Origin: a virus
IMG/VR virus record: IMGVR_UViG_3300037264_002206
Span: 1 to 22,544 of that record
Strand: one strand, 5' to 3'
DNA length: 22,544 bases
Shown: one piece after another, positions 13,843-21,438 of the stretch
Layout of the letters: each line of letters opens with the position of its first letter
Position numbering within the stretch: the first letter of the stretch is position 1
Translations under genes and position numbers: made by a program
Notes under the pieces: generated by a model
Databases searched by the model: none
What the model saw: the letters and a program-made list of their open reading frames with translations, nothing else
What the model was told of the DNA's origin: nothing

Positions 13843-15529
13843 AGAGCAAAGTCTCCGAAGTTTGCTCGCATCGTTCGTCGTTGAGGTCGACAAGGCGGGC
13901 GAGCTCGTCAAAGGCAACAGTGCGGTCGACGCGCTGAAGAAGAAGCTCGAGGAGCTGACCGCTGCGGCCAAGCCTACAGGCGACGCCGTCGCTGCGGCAT
14001 TCGACAAGATCGGCGTCGCTCGCGCGAACGCGACGCTATCTGCACCGAGAGGCGCAGGTCTGCCCGGCAAGACTCCCGGCCTGCTCGATTCCCTGCGCGC
14101 GAAGGCGGGCGCGGGCGTTGCGTCCTTCAAGGAAGGTTTCCGAGAATCCTCCGGCCTGTCCGGCGCCATCGGCGGCTTAGCCACGCTTCGCAACGGCATT
14201 CTCGCGTTGGGCGCCGGCGCCGCTGTTCACGCACTGACAGGGCTGGTCGATCGCATCGGTGACATCTCCGAATCGGCGGCGCGGCTGGGCGTCACGGTCG
14301 AGGAGTTCCAGCGGCTCGACGTACTGGCCAAACAGAACGACACCAGTGTCGGCGCGCTCGGGACGGCGTTCCGCGCGTTGGCGAATGCCGCCGTCGATCC
14401 GACGAAAGAAACGGCAGCGGCATTCGCCAAGCTGGACATCTCCACGAAAGACGCGGCCGGCGGCTTCAAGTCGCGGCAGGATCTATTCTTCGAGACGGCC
14501 GGTGCGCTCGCGGACATCGGCGACGGCACCGAGCGCGCGGCGCTGGCGCAAAAGCTGTTCGGTCGTGGTTCCACGGAGTTGCTGCCGCTGCTCGCGGGCG
14601 GGCGCGCGGGGCTCGAGGCGCAGCGCGACGCACTGATGCAGCTGCCTGTGTTCACCAAAGAGACGGTGGATGCGGCCGACGCGCTCAGCGATTCGTGGAA
14701 AACGCTCGGCCCTCAGCTGCTCGCGGCCGCAGGCCCGCTGATCGCGAAGCTTCTGATCCCTGGGTTGAAACTGGCAACTGACCTGCTGTTCAAAATGAGC
14801 AAGGTCGTGCAGTCGTTCACGCGCGACCTGTCGCCGTTCAATGTGCTGCTCGCCGGTATGGCGCTGAAGCTGTCGCTGATGGTTTCGCAGTTCACCAAGT
14901 TCGTTCAGCTGTCCGGCGGTTGGGCGAAGTGGACCGGAGGCGCGAGCAAAGCTGTTGGGCAGATGGCGAAGCTGGCGGCCGCGTTCCTGCTCATCGAAGA
15001 TTTCATCGGCTTCTTCCAAGGCAAGGAATCTGTCATCGGTGACTTGCTCGGGAAGGCGTTCGGCGCCGAAGCTGTCGAGGGCACGCGCGCGGCGCTGCAC
15101 GATCTTGTCGACGTCATCAAAGAACTGTTCGGCCTGCTCACCGGCGAAGGCCTCGGCAATAAAACGCGACAACTCGGCAAAGATATTGCGGAGTTCGGCG
15201 ACGTGCTCGGCAACGACCTAGCGTCCGCGTTCGGCATCGGACGGGGCGGCACCCAGGGCGTATTTCAAGGAGGCGACTTGCTGGGTTCTGTGGGCACCAC
15301 GCTGACCAACGCCAGCCCGTTTGGCGGGGTCATCAACGCGACCGCGGCCTCGCTGGTTGGGGGTGGCGGGCAGTCTGCACCGAACAACGTCAGCGTGGGC
15401 GACACCACCGTGATCGTCAACGGCGTCAACCCAAACAACGCGCCCGCCGTGGCCGCCGCCGCCAGTGGCGCAATCGGTAAGGGCCGTGACGCCATCATCA
15501 TGCCGTACATCACAGGAGGCCCCATCTGA
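13835..15529 (+). CDS. Tail tape measure protein (short)
   Basis: A 564-residue Ala/Leu/Gly-rich protein after the chaperone gene. GTG at 13835 overlaps the frameshifted chaperone end. Residues 1-60 include coiled-coil-like KKKLEELTAAAKPTGDAVAA. Residues about 110-260 resemble the tape measure N-region (ESAARLGVTVEEFQRLDVLA, TERAALAQKLFGRGSTELLP). Hydrophobic stretches follow around 290-365 (PLIAKLLIPGLKLATDLLF and FNVLLAGMALKLSLMV) and near 380 (AAAFLLIEDFIGFF), and the C-terminus is Gly/Asn-rich. Tape measures set tail length; using the usual rule of about 0.15 nm per residue the tail would be roughly 85 nm, which is short for a myophage. The stop shares one base with the next ATG. Confidence 0.85.
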   Translation: MAEEQSLRSLLASFVVEVDKAGELVKGNSAVDALKKKLEELTAAAKPTGDAVAAAFDKIGVARANATLSAPRGAGLPGKTPGLLDSLRAKAGAGVASFKEGFRESSGLSGAIGGLATLRNGILALGAGAAVHALTGLVDRIGDISESAARLGVTVEEFQRLDVLAKQNDTSVGALGTAFRALANAAVDPTKETAAAFAKLDISTKDAAGGFKSRQDLFFETAGALADIGDGTERAALAQKLFGRGSTELLPLLAGGRAGLEAQRDALMQLPVFTKETVDAADALSDSWKTLGPQLLAAAGPLIAKLLIPGLKLATDLLFKMSKVVQSFTRDLSPFNVLLAGMALKLSLMVSQFTKFVQLSGGWAKWTGGASKAVGQMAKLAAAFLLIEDFIGFFQGKESVIGDLLGKAFGAEAVEGTRAALHDLVDVIKELFGLLTGEGLGNKTRQLGKDIAEFGDVLGNDLASAFGIGRGGTQGVFQGGDLLGSVGTTLTNASPFGGVINATAASLVGGGGQSAPNNVSVGDTTVIVNGVNPNNAPAVAAAASGAIGKGRDAIIMPYITGGPI

Positions 15530-16287
15530 TGGCGGATGACCTTATCGCGTTCGACGGCGGTGTGCTCATCGCCGACATGCTCAGCGAGGCGTCTGCCACA
15601 GACGACATCGAGCTGACGCAGTACCCCGTCGAGACAGGCTCGTTCATCAGCGACCACGCCATCGTGAAGCCTCGCACGCTCGAGCTGACCTTGGTGCAGA
15701 CCGAGACCCCGATCGCGGGGGCGGGCTTCCGGACGCAGTCCGTCGACCTGTCCTCCAGCGCGAGGCCCGCGGCTACCCAGCAGGGGCGCGCAGACGTGCC
15801 GCAGGCGAAAGTGCAGCTCACCTTGCAAGGCTTAGGCGCTGCCGTCGTGGGCGCGCTCGGCGGCGGTCCGCCAAAGGAGATCCGCTGGACCGGGCAGAAG
15901 ACCGACGCCCCGGCAGAGGTGAAACAATTTCGCGTTTCCGTGCTGCAAGCGGACCAAGACGTGGCGCGAGTGAACGAATTTCACGACGCGCTCTTGTCGT
16001 TGCAAGAAACGACGGAGCTTTTGACCATCACGGTCAAGGGGCAAATCTGGACCGACATGATCCTCGTGTCCGTCAAGCGTACCGATCCGCAGGGGCAGGC
16101 GGGTTGTGCGCGATTCGGCTGCTCGCTGCAGCAGATTCGCACGGTCGAGACGGAAACGGTCGAGCTGCCGCCAGTGCCAAAGGCGACAGCCAAAGTCAGC
16201 GCAGGCAAGGTGCAGTACGGCCCACCCGCACCGCCGGTCGTGGAGCGACAGCGTACAGCCGCGCACGCGCTCGTGTTCGGAGAATGA
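15529..16287 (+). CDS. Dit-like baseplate/distal tail protein
   Basis: A 252-residue protein after the tape measure. It matches the Dit-like phage tail N-domain pattern: ADDIELTQYPVETGSFISDH, then ATVKP-type strand RTLELTLVQTETP, later a FHDALLSLQETTELLTITVK segment (helix then strand, equivalent to the family Y-x-x-L-x-x-L-x-x-x-x-E-L-V-T-V-x-T), and MILVSVKRTDPQGQAGCARF leading to a final strand. A Pro/Val-rich tail (VERQRTAAHALVFGE) ends the protein. These proteins form the ring at the end of the tube that connects the hub. The start overlaps the tape measure stop (TGATG). Confidence 0.75.
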   Translation: MADDLIAFDGGVLIADMLSEASATDDIELTQYPVETGSFISDHAIVKPRTLELTLVQTETPIAGAGFRTQSVDLSSSARPAATQQGRADVPQAKVQLTLQGLGAAVVGALGGGPPKEIRWTGQKTDAPAEVKQFRVSVLQADQDVARVNEFHDALLSLQETTELLTITVKGQIWTDMILVSVKRTDPQGQAGCARFGCSLQQIRTVETETVELPPVPKATAKVSAGKVQYGPPAPPVVERQRTAAHALVFGE

Positions 16288-16626
16288 ATGGCGACCCTCG
16301 AAATCCCTACGCTGACGGACGGCACGGTCACGTACGACCATCGCGCCGACATCGAGGGCACGGAGTACCTGCTGACCTTCCAGTGGAACGCGCGCCGCGA
16401 ACGCTGGACGTTTTCGATCAACGGGCTGGACGGCGCGGACATTCTGACCGGGCAGACCGTCTCGCTCGGTATCCCGCTGAACCGCCGCGCTGTGGGCGGA
16501 CCTCCCGGCGTGTTCATGGCCACCTCGACATCCGATGATGTGGCGCCGCCCGGCTTGACGGAGCTCGGGGCGCGTGTGCGTTTGCTGTACGTAGAGGCTT
16601 CGACGGCGGCAGAGCAGGGCTTGTGA
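16288..16626 (+). CDS. Baseplate plug protein (Pam3 gp18-like)
   Basis: A 112-residue beta-rich protein starting at the base after the Dit-like stop. The sequence matches the small baseplate plug family: LTDGTVTYDHRADIEGTEYL, then LTFQWNARRERWTFSINGLD, an ILTGQTVSLGIPLNRR strand and a VAPPGLTELGARVRLLYVE end. In cyanophage Pam3 this kind of protein plugs the centre of the baseplate between Dit-like ring and hub. Position between those two genes here agrees. Confidence 0.8.
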   Translation: MATLEIPTLTDGTVTYDHRADIEGTEYLLTFQWNARRERWTFSINGLDGADILTGQTVSLGIPLNRRAVGGPPGVFMATSTSDDVAPPGLTELGARVRLLYVEASTAAEQGL

Positions 16627-16657
16627 CCGCCTTCTGCACGGCGTCGGCTGGTGAGCA

Positions 16658-17533
16658 ATGACCGCCTTCACCCGCGCGTACGTGCTGACCGTCGGCACCG
16701 TGAAAATGGATGCGTCGACGGGCGTGGCGGTGAACACGCTGCGCATCGCCTTCCAGGTCGAGCGCGACGTCAAGCGCGTGCCCAACAGCGCGGAGTTCGA
16801 AATCACGAACCTGAACGAAGGGCATCGTGAAGCGCTGGCGAAGCTACACAACGTGCCGGTGCATCTCGAGGCGGGGTACGTCGGCGAGATGGGCACCGTG
16901 TTCCTTGGTGACCTGCGCTCGGCCCGGACCCGGAAGGAAGGCACGGAGTTCATCACGCGCGTGTCATCGGGCGACGGCGAGTCGAAGATCCGCACCGCCA
17001 ACATCAGCCGCACATTCCCCGCAGGCACACCCGTCGGTACGGTCATCGCGGCGCTGGGCAAGGCGCTCGGCGCCAAGACAGGCAACGTCTCCGCGTTCGC
17101 GACGGCGGCTCTGTCCAACGGCTCGACCAAGCTCACCCGATCGCTGACCATCCACGGCGCGGTGTACGACGAGCTGGAGAAATTCACGACATCGTGCGGC
17201 CTGGCCTGGTCGATTCAGGACGGCGCGGTCCAGATTCGGGAGCGCGGGCTGCCCGTGCGCGGCACACGCGGGGCGCTCCTGAACGCGACGTCTGGACTGG
17301 TCGGCAATGTGGAAGTGGAGATTGCGACGGAGACGAAAGACGGCGCAATCAAAGGGCAACCCGTCGTTCACGGTTCGTGCCTGTTGCGTACCGATGTGAG
17401 CCCGGGACAGCCCGCCAAGATCGATTCTCTTGCCTTCAGCGGGAACATCGTCATAGTTTCTACTGTCCACCGGGGCGATACGCACGCCCCGGATGGTTGG
17501 GTTGTGGATTGGAGCGGGAGACCTTACGCATGA
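16658..17533 (+). CDS. Baseplate hub protein (gp27 / gpD-like)
   Basis: A 291-residue protein. It begins with RAYVLTVGTVKMDAS and IAFQVERDVKRVPNSAEFEI, a hub strand pattern followed by TNLNEGHREALAK, then VHLEAGYVGEMGTVFLGDL (typical of the first hub domain), a GESKIRTANISRTFPAGTP segment, LGKALGAKTGN helix, a LTRSLTIHGAVYDELEKFTT region, and CGLAWSIQDGAVQIRERGL. The end (VVSTVHRGDTHAPDGWVVDW) is the conserved V-x-H-x-G-D-T-x-x-x-x-W. Such hubs form the trimer above the spike. A GGTGAG lies a few bases before ATG 16658. Its stop overlaps the next ATG (ATGA). Confidence 0.8.
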   Translation: MTAFTRAYVLTVGTVKMDASTGVAVNTLRIAFQVERDVKRVPNSAEFEITNLNEGHREALAKLHNVPVHLEAGYVGEMGTVFLGDLRSARTRKEGTEFITRVSSGDGESKIRTANISRTFPAGTPVGTVIAALGKALGAKTGNVSAFATAALSNGSTKLTRSLTIHGAVYDELEKFTTSCGLAWSIQDGAVQIRERGLPVRGTRGALLNATSGLVGNVEVEIATETKDGAIKGQPVVHGSCLLRTDVSPGQPAKIDSLAFSGNIVIVSTVHRGDTHAPDGWVVDWSGRPYA

Positions 17534-18006
17534 GCGACGCCATCGAAGTCATCACCCTCGCACGCGGCACCGCCGACGAGGACGGCAATTGGGTGAGCGG
17601 CGGCGGGCATCGCGTGCACGCCGACTGGTCATCGGCCGAACGCGAAGTCAAAGCTCGCGTTTTGAGAAGTTTGGCTGCTCGTTCCAATCCGCCCGACGGG
17701 GTGGCGTTCGTGCGCGCGTGGGAGACTCCCGCCATTCCGCACTTAGACGCGCTCGCAGACCCTCGCGCCACGGCACGTGAGGCGGCGGACATGCTGGTCA
17801 CCGAAGCCGCGGCGTCCTGCGCGCTTGACGGCGACACCCATTCGCTGAGCAACACTGGACCGGCCGCAGAGATGGCCGCTGCGGCGCGCGAGACCGCGCG
17901 CCTCGCATCGATCACATGCAAGACGTGCCACGGCAAGCTCGACGTGGACGGGACGTGCGGCGATTGCGCCGTGAAGTCGACCAAGGGGCGCCGCCGTGGC
18001 CGCTAA
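17530..18006 (+). CDS. Unknown baseplate-region protein with C-terminal zinc-ribbon-like motif (158 aa)
   Basis: ATG 17530 overlaps the hub stop (ATGA); the frame is open further upstream but that part lies in the hub gene. The N-terminal 115 residues are helical and contain RVHADWSSAEREVKARVLRS, PAIPHLDALADPRATARE and an Ala-rich AAAARETARLASI. At the end Cys130-x2-Cys133-x9-Cys143-x2-Cys146 looks like a zinc ribbon, followed by a very basic tail (STKGRRRGR). I do not recognise a family for the whole protein. The location between hub and spike suggests assembly or a minor baseplate role, although the basic tail could bind DNA or RNA. Confidence 0.7.
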   Translation: MSDAIEVITLARGTADEDGNWVSGGGHRVHADWSSAEREVKARVLRSLAARSNPPDGVAFVRAWETPAIPHLDALADPRATAREAADMLVTEAAASCALDGDTHSLSNTGPAAEMAAAARETARLASITCKTCHGKLDVDGTCGDCAVKSTKGRRRGR

Positions 18007-18226
18007 GCTCGAGCAACCACGGCCGCGGACGTTGCACATTCCGAACGTCGAGTTCAAGGAGCGACGCTTGACGTGGGTGTGGCAAGCGTTCGACACAGGC
18101 ACAGCGCCGATGTGCCGCATCGGTAAGGCGCGAATCAAATTGTCCCCCCGTGATCGACGCTTTCGCGGCTGTTTGGACAGACCGCCGGGCAGCTGGCGGC
18201 GGTGCGAGGTGGCCGATGCCTGCTGA
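17996..18226 (+). CDS. Small basic hypothetical protein (76 aa)
   Basis: This frame fills the gap between the zinc-ribbon protein and the spike gene. GTG 17996 overlaps the previous stop by 11 bases and the 3' end overlaps the preferred spike start by 11 bases. The product is basic and Trp-containing (RRLTWVWQAFDTGTAPMCRI, SPRDRRFRGCL) and has no match I know. The neat fit to the gap supports it; the unusual composition at its end (RPPGSWRRCEVADAC) and the absence of a visible ribosome binding site argue for caution. The alternative is a long upstream extension of the spike gene starting at 18150. Confidence 0.45.
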   Translation: MAAKLEQPRPRTLHIPNVEFKERRLTWVWQAFDTGTAPMCRIGKARIKLSPRDRRFRGCLDRPPGSWRRCEVADAC

Positions 18227-18758
18227 CTCCCGCCAGCCGAGCTGGAACGAAGTCATCGACGCGGGCGCACAGGCCGCCTTGCGCGGCGTTCACACCGCGA
18301 TGCTCGGCACCATCCGCAGTTACGACGCGGCCGCGCAGACCGCCAGCGTGGAGCTGGCAACGCACCTACCGCGCGCCGCCGGGGAATACGCAGCCGTCGC
18401 GCCCGTCGAAGGTCCCGTGCTGTGGCCGGGGGCGTGGGCGGCGGGCGATCGATGTCTGGTCGTGTTCCTCGAGGAGAGCGCCGCCAAGTGGCTCGAGACT
18501 GGCTCCGTCGAGGCGCCCGACGTGCAGATTCGGCACGGTTTGCACCCGGTCGTGCTGCCGTTCCCTTCGATCGAGGGGCAGGCGGTTCAGTTCGTGGCGC
18601 TCGGGAATCTCGTGTCGGCGCAGTTGGCGGACCTGAAGTCAGCCATCAATGGCTGGACGCCTGTGCCGAACGACGGCGGTGCGGCGCTCAAGGCTGCGCT
18701 AACATCATGGCTGGCGTCCAGTTCGGCGGTGTCCGCCGTGAAAGTAAAGGCGAGATGA
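18216..18758 (+). CDS. Baseplate spike / puncturing protein (gp138-N or gpV-like)
   Basis: A 180-residue protein from ATG 18216, which has GAGGTGG at 18206-18212 before it. The open frame extends to 18150 but the longer start lacks such a site. The pattern is that of gp138-type spikes: a helix WNEVIDAGAQAALRGVHTAM, then LGTIRSYDAAAQTASVELAT (first OB-fold strands), VEGPVLWPGAWAAGDRCLVV and FLEESAAKWLETG, ending in a VVLPFP and a C-terminal region rich in Ala/Val. In this family an OB-fold base bears a beta helix. Here the C-terminus after residue 120 is short, with a helix QLADLKSAING, so the piercing part may be small or supplied by another protein. The stop overlaps the next ATG (ATGA). Confidence 0.75.
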   Translation: MPADSRQPSWNEVIDAGAQAALRGVHTAMLGTIRSYDAAAQTASVELATHLPRAAGEYAAVAPVEGPVLWPGAWAAGDRCLVVFLEESAAKWLETGSVEAPDVQIRHGLHPVVLPFPSIEGQAVQFVALGNLVSAQLADLKSAINGWTPVPNDGGAALKAALTSWLASSSAVSAVKVKAR

Positions 18759-19315
18759 GCATCGACGATTTGATTGAAGCACACGACCGTCATGTGGCAG
18801 AAGCGCGGCGGCCTGCGTTGATGCATGCGGATTACGCATCGCTTGAACGCAAAGCGCTTGCGCACGACATATTGCAGGACCTGCGCACCATCGACCCGGA
18901 CTTCGGCAAGCCCGCGCGTATGAATTGGACGCGGGTGTTGCTGAACACATCGCCCCCGGATTGGGCGCGCAGGCTCACGCTAAGTCTCGACGATCTGTGG
19001 CCGCAACCCTGCGCCGTCAAAGTCCGCACATGCCCTGAGTGCTACGCCAGCCGCGGGCATTGGGGGTGGTGTGTCGGGCAGGGGTACAGCGCCGTGGGCC
19101 CGCACCCTGACTCGACGGACGCATCGCCATCCACACAGCGCGCGCCCGCGCGAGGCCCTTGCCCCTGCGGCATTGAGCGGTCGGACTGCGACTACCACAG
19201 GCCGACGGCATCCGCGGTATCTGAATACCGCATAGCCGACTCGGAAGTTGTTGAAGTTACAGTGACCGGGAACACGACCATTCACGGGCGCAATGCTCGG
19301 GTACGGTGGACCTAA
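18755..19315 (+). CDS. Unknown cysteine-rich protein between spike and gp25-like genes (186 aa)
   Basis: ATG 18755 overlaps the spike stop (ATGA). The N-terminal 80 residues are helical (SIDDLIEAHDRHVAEARRPA, SLERKALAHDILQDLRTIDP) followed by a Trp-rich WTRVLLNTSPPDWARRL. The middle and C-terminus hold Cys93-x2-Cys96-x9-Cys106 and Cys136-x-Cys138-x6-Cys145-x2-His148, which look like metal sites. A short beta-like tail follows (VVEVTVTGNTTIHGRNARVR). I do not recognise it. It may bind zinc or iron, as some phage spike apex domains do, or act as an assembly factor. Confidence 0.65.
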   Translation: MSIDDLIEAHDRHVAEARRPALMHADYASLERKALAHDILQDLRTIDPDFGKPARMNWTRVLLNTSPPDWARRLTLSLDDLWPQPCAVKVRTCPECYASRGHWGWCVGQGYSAVGPHPDSTDASPSTQRAPARGPCPCGIERSDCDYHRPTASAVSEYRIADSEVVEVTVTGNTTIHGRNARVRWT

Positions 19316-19684
19316 ATGCCGATCGGCATTCAAATCCCCGGCGACCTGGCGCTGACCGCTGACGGCACCGAGCTGGTGCTGACGACCGGCAGCGCGCTGG
19401 CCATCCAGCAGATCCGTACCGGCGCCGCCATCTGGCAGGGCACGCTGGCGTGGGATCCGGACGCCGGCCTGCCCATGTTCGACGTCATCGTGGTCAAAGG
19501 GCCGGACTTTCGCGTGCTCCGCGCCGTGTTCCGAACGTTCATCCTGTCCTGCGCCGCGGTCGAGTCGGTCGACTCTCTGACAGTGTCACTGGATAAGGCG
19601 ACGCGAACGCTGACGGTCAACTTCGCGGCGACGTGCTCCGATGGCGTTCAGATCCGCGAGTCGTTGCCGTTTGCGCTCGCGTAG
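19316..19684 (+). CDS. Baseplate wedge protein, gp25-like
   Basis: A 122-residue protein that starts at the base after the previous stop. It matches gp25/GPW-type wedge proteins: IPGDLALTADGTELVLTTG, a helix ALAIQQIRTGAAIWQGTLAW, a PDAGLPMFDVIVVKGPDFRV segment, then LRAVFRTFILSCAAVESVDS with a strand LTVSLDKATRTLTVNFAA. The family normally has Asp-Ala-Gly-Leu as here. It joins inner wedge to sheath. Placement before a J-like gene is the expected order. Confidence 0.8.
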   Translation: MPIGIQIPGDLALTADGTELVLTTGSALAIQQIRTGAAIWQGTLAWDPDAGLPMFDVIVVKGPDFRVLRAVFRTFILSCAAVESVDSLTVSLDKATRTLTVNFAATCSDGVQIRESLPFALA

Positions 19685-19700
19685 GGTAGGCTGAACGCGA

Positions 19701-19856
19701 ATGCCGATCAAGCCTGCGCCCGTTCTACCGATCGTGGATGGCGTCAAATGCTGCACGTTCGCAGGCTGGTCCGGCTATCCGCCAGGCTGGTCGTTGTGGG
19801 GGTGCGGCGCCGCTGGCGAACTGCTGGCGTGGGGCGTCAGCAGGGACTGGACCTGA
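19701..19856 (+). CDS. Tryptophan/glycine/cysteine-rich miniprotein (51 aa)
   Basis: A short frame from ATG 19701 to TGA 19854-19856 fills the gap between the gp25-like and J-like genes, leaving three bases before the next ATG. The product is MPIKPAPVLPIVDG, then CCTF, AGWSGYPPGWSLWGCG, AAGELLAWG and SRDWT. It has five Trp, three Cys and eight Gly in 51 residues. There is no signal peptide. I do not recognise a family; the fit to the gap and unusual but ordered composition support it being real. Confidence 0.55.
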   Translation: MPIKPAPVLPIVDGVKCCTFAGWSGYPPGWSLWGCGAAGELLAWGVSRDWT

Positions 19857-19859
19857 CCG

Positions 19860-21026
19860 ATGCCCGTAGACGCGACCGGCTACTCGCCCCGCACACAGGC
19901 GGAGATCCTTCAGGAGCTCATCGACGACCTGCGCACGGTCATCAGCGACAAGCTGGACCTGTCCGAGCGGAGCGTGCTCGGAAACTACATCAACATTCTG
20001 GCGCCCAAACTCGCGTCGCTCGAGGATCTGAACGCTGAAGCGTACGACGCCTTCGACGTCGACAACGCCAGCGACGACCGCTTCGTCGCCCTCTGCCTGC
20101 TCTCCGGCGTCGAACGCCGTGGCGCCACCAACGGGCTCGTGGACGTCAGCGTCACCCTGCAAGCGTCGAAGTCGTACGCCGCTGGCGACCTGGTCGCGCA
20201 TGTGACGGACGACCCCACGAACCGGTGGGAAAATCGCGACGCACTCGCGTCCACGACGGCCGGCGCATACCCTGCCGTGTTCATCTCGCAGCTGACTGGC
20301 GCGCTCGCCATCGCGCCCGCGGGCACGCTGACCGTCATCGCGGATCCTGTGGACGGGTGGGATGCCATCACGAACGCAGCGGACGGCACACCCGGGACAG
20401 ACATCGAGGCGATCGAAGCCTTGCGCGTGCGCCGCGAGCAGGGCGTGGCCGCGTCCGCCAGCCGCACACGTGGAGGCATCCGTGCCGCCGTCGTGGACCT
20501 GGACGGCGTGCTGAGCGCAGAGGTGTTTGAGAACACATCGAACGTCACGGACAGCAACGGAATTCCCGGCCATTCAATCAGGGTGGTTGTATGGGACGGT
20601 TCGCCGGCCGCTGCCGACGACGACGAAATCGCCGACGCCATCTACGCGCGCAAGGCGGAAGGCATCCTGTCCGTGGGCAGTCAGACGGGCACCGCGCAGG
20701 ACGACTCGCTCGGCCCTGTGCCGATCGCCTTCGACCGCGCCACCGAATCCGTCGTGACGATCGCGGTCGCCATCGAGTCCGCGGACGGCGTGGCCATCAC
20801 CGACGTCGAGGCTGCAATCCTGGCGGCATTCCCTGGTGGCGGTGTGGGGCTCGTCGGCGAAGGCGTCGTGTTCAACAAGCTCGCGGGCAGCGTGTTCGCG
20901 GTGCCGGGCGTCGATGACTGGACGACCTTCACGATCAACGGCACCACGCTCGACCTGGTCGCGGTGCAGTCGACAATCTACACGACGTCGGCAGGATCGA
21001 TCACTGTGACTGGAGACGTGAGCTAG
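19860..21026 (+). CDS. Baseplate wedge protein J-like (gp6 / gp47-like)
   Basis: A 388-residue protein with the baseplate-J layout. It opens TGYSPRTQAEILQELIDDLR, with a later LGNYINILAPKLASLEDLNA helix and FDVDNASDDRFVALCLLSGV (the family motif of a helix, DxAxGxxLDxL-like). Strand-rich residues about 105-165 follow (VDVSVTLQASKSYAAGDLV), then TPGTDIEAIEALRVRREQGV with SASRTRGGIRAAVVDLDGV, VFENTSNVTDSNGIPGHSIR and VVVWDG. The end has a VTIAVAIESADGVAITDVEA segment and a closing TINGTTLDLVAVQS strand. J proteins form the wedge ring. The ATG at 19860 lies just after the miniprotein. Confidence 0.85.
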   Translation: MPVDATGYSPRTQAEILQELIDDLRTVISDKLDLSERSVLGNYINILAPKLASLEDLNAEAYDAFDVDNASDDRFVALCLLSGVERRGATNGLVDVSVTLQASKSYAAGDLVAHVTDDPTNRWENRDALASTTAGAYPAVFISQLTGALAIAPAGTLTVIADPVDGWDAITNAADGTPGTDIEAIEALRVRREQGVAASASRTRGGIRAAVVDLDGVLSAEVFENTSNVTDSNGIPGHSIRVVVWDGSPAAADDDEIADAIYARKAEGILSVGSQTGTAQDDSLGPVPIAFDRATESVVTIAVAIESADGVAITDVEAAILAAFPGGGVGLVGEGVVFNKLAGSVFAVPGVDDWTTFTINGTTLDLVAVQSTIYTTSAGSITVTGDVS

Positions 21027-21027
21027 C

Positions 21028-21438
21028 ATGTCAGACGCCGATCTCGGGCTCGAATACCGCGGAGGCATCGCAGCTCCCGCGGCTGAAGAAATCGGTTTCA
21101 CGCCACGCGCCATCGCGTCCGTGGCGGATGAACCGTCCGTGCTCGAGTACCCGCCCGACCAACAGACACTGGCCGGCGCGGGCACGTGGGACGGCCGTGC
21201 GCGGTCGGTCGCAGTGGGCGGCAGCGGGGCGCGCGCCATCGCGGTACCGAACGGCTCGCACACGGGGCAGTCCGTGTGGATCATCGACGCCGCGGGCAAC
21301 TCCGCCGCGGGCAACATCACGATCGACCCCGCCGGTGCCGGCACCATCAACGGCGCCGCGACGCTGGTGTTGTCCAGCAACTTCGCGTGCGCGCTGCTGC
21401 AGTACACCGCGACCAATACGTGGATTCGGCTGACGTGA
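21028..21438 (+). CDS. Unknown beta-rich protein, possible small fibre (136 aa)
   Basis: A 136-residue protein, one base after the J-like stop. The N-terminal 45 residues are acidic and disordered-like (SDADLGLEYRGGIAAPAAEE). From there it is strand-rich: RARSVAVGGSGARAIAVPNG, SVWIIDAAGNSAAGNITIDP, GAGTINGAATLVLSSNFACA and LLQYTATNTWIRLT. This Gly/Ala/Asn-rich repeating pattern with a final NTWIR is common at the ends of phage fibre or decoration proteins. It may be a baseplate-bound knob. Its stop overlaps the start of the next gene (GTGA). Confidence 0.6.
   Translation: MSDADLGLEYRGGIAAPAAEEIGFTPRAIASVADEPSVLEYPPDQQTLAGAGTWDGRARSVAVGGSGARAIAVPNGSHTGQSVWIIDAAGNSAAGNITIDPAGAGTINGAATLVLSSNFACALLQYTATNTWIRLT

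Noticed and set aside
15832-17187. A 451-residue open frame on the minus strand across the Dit-like, plug and hub genes
   Set aside because: It is antisense to three well-supported genes. Its product is low-complexity in places, changes character along its length and has no family pattern. Long antisense frames are expected in GC-rich coding DNA.
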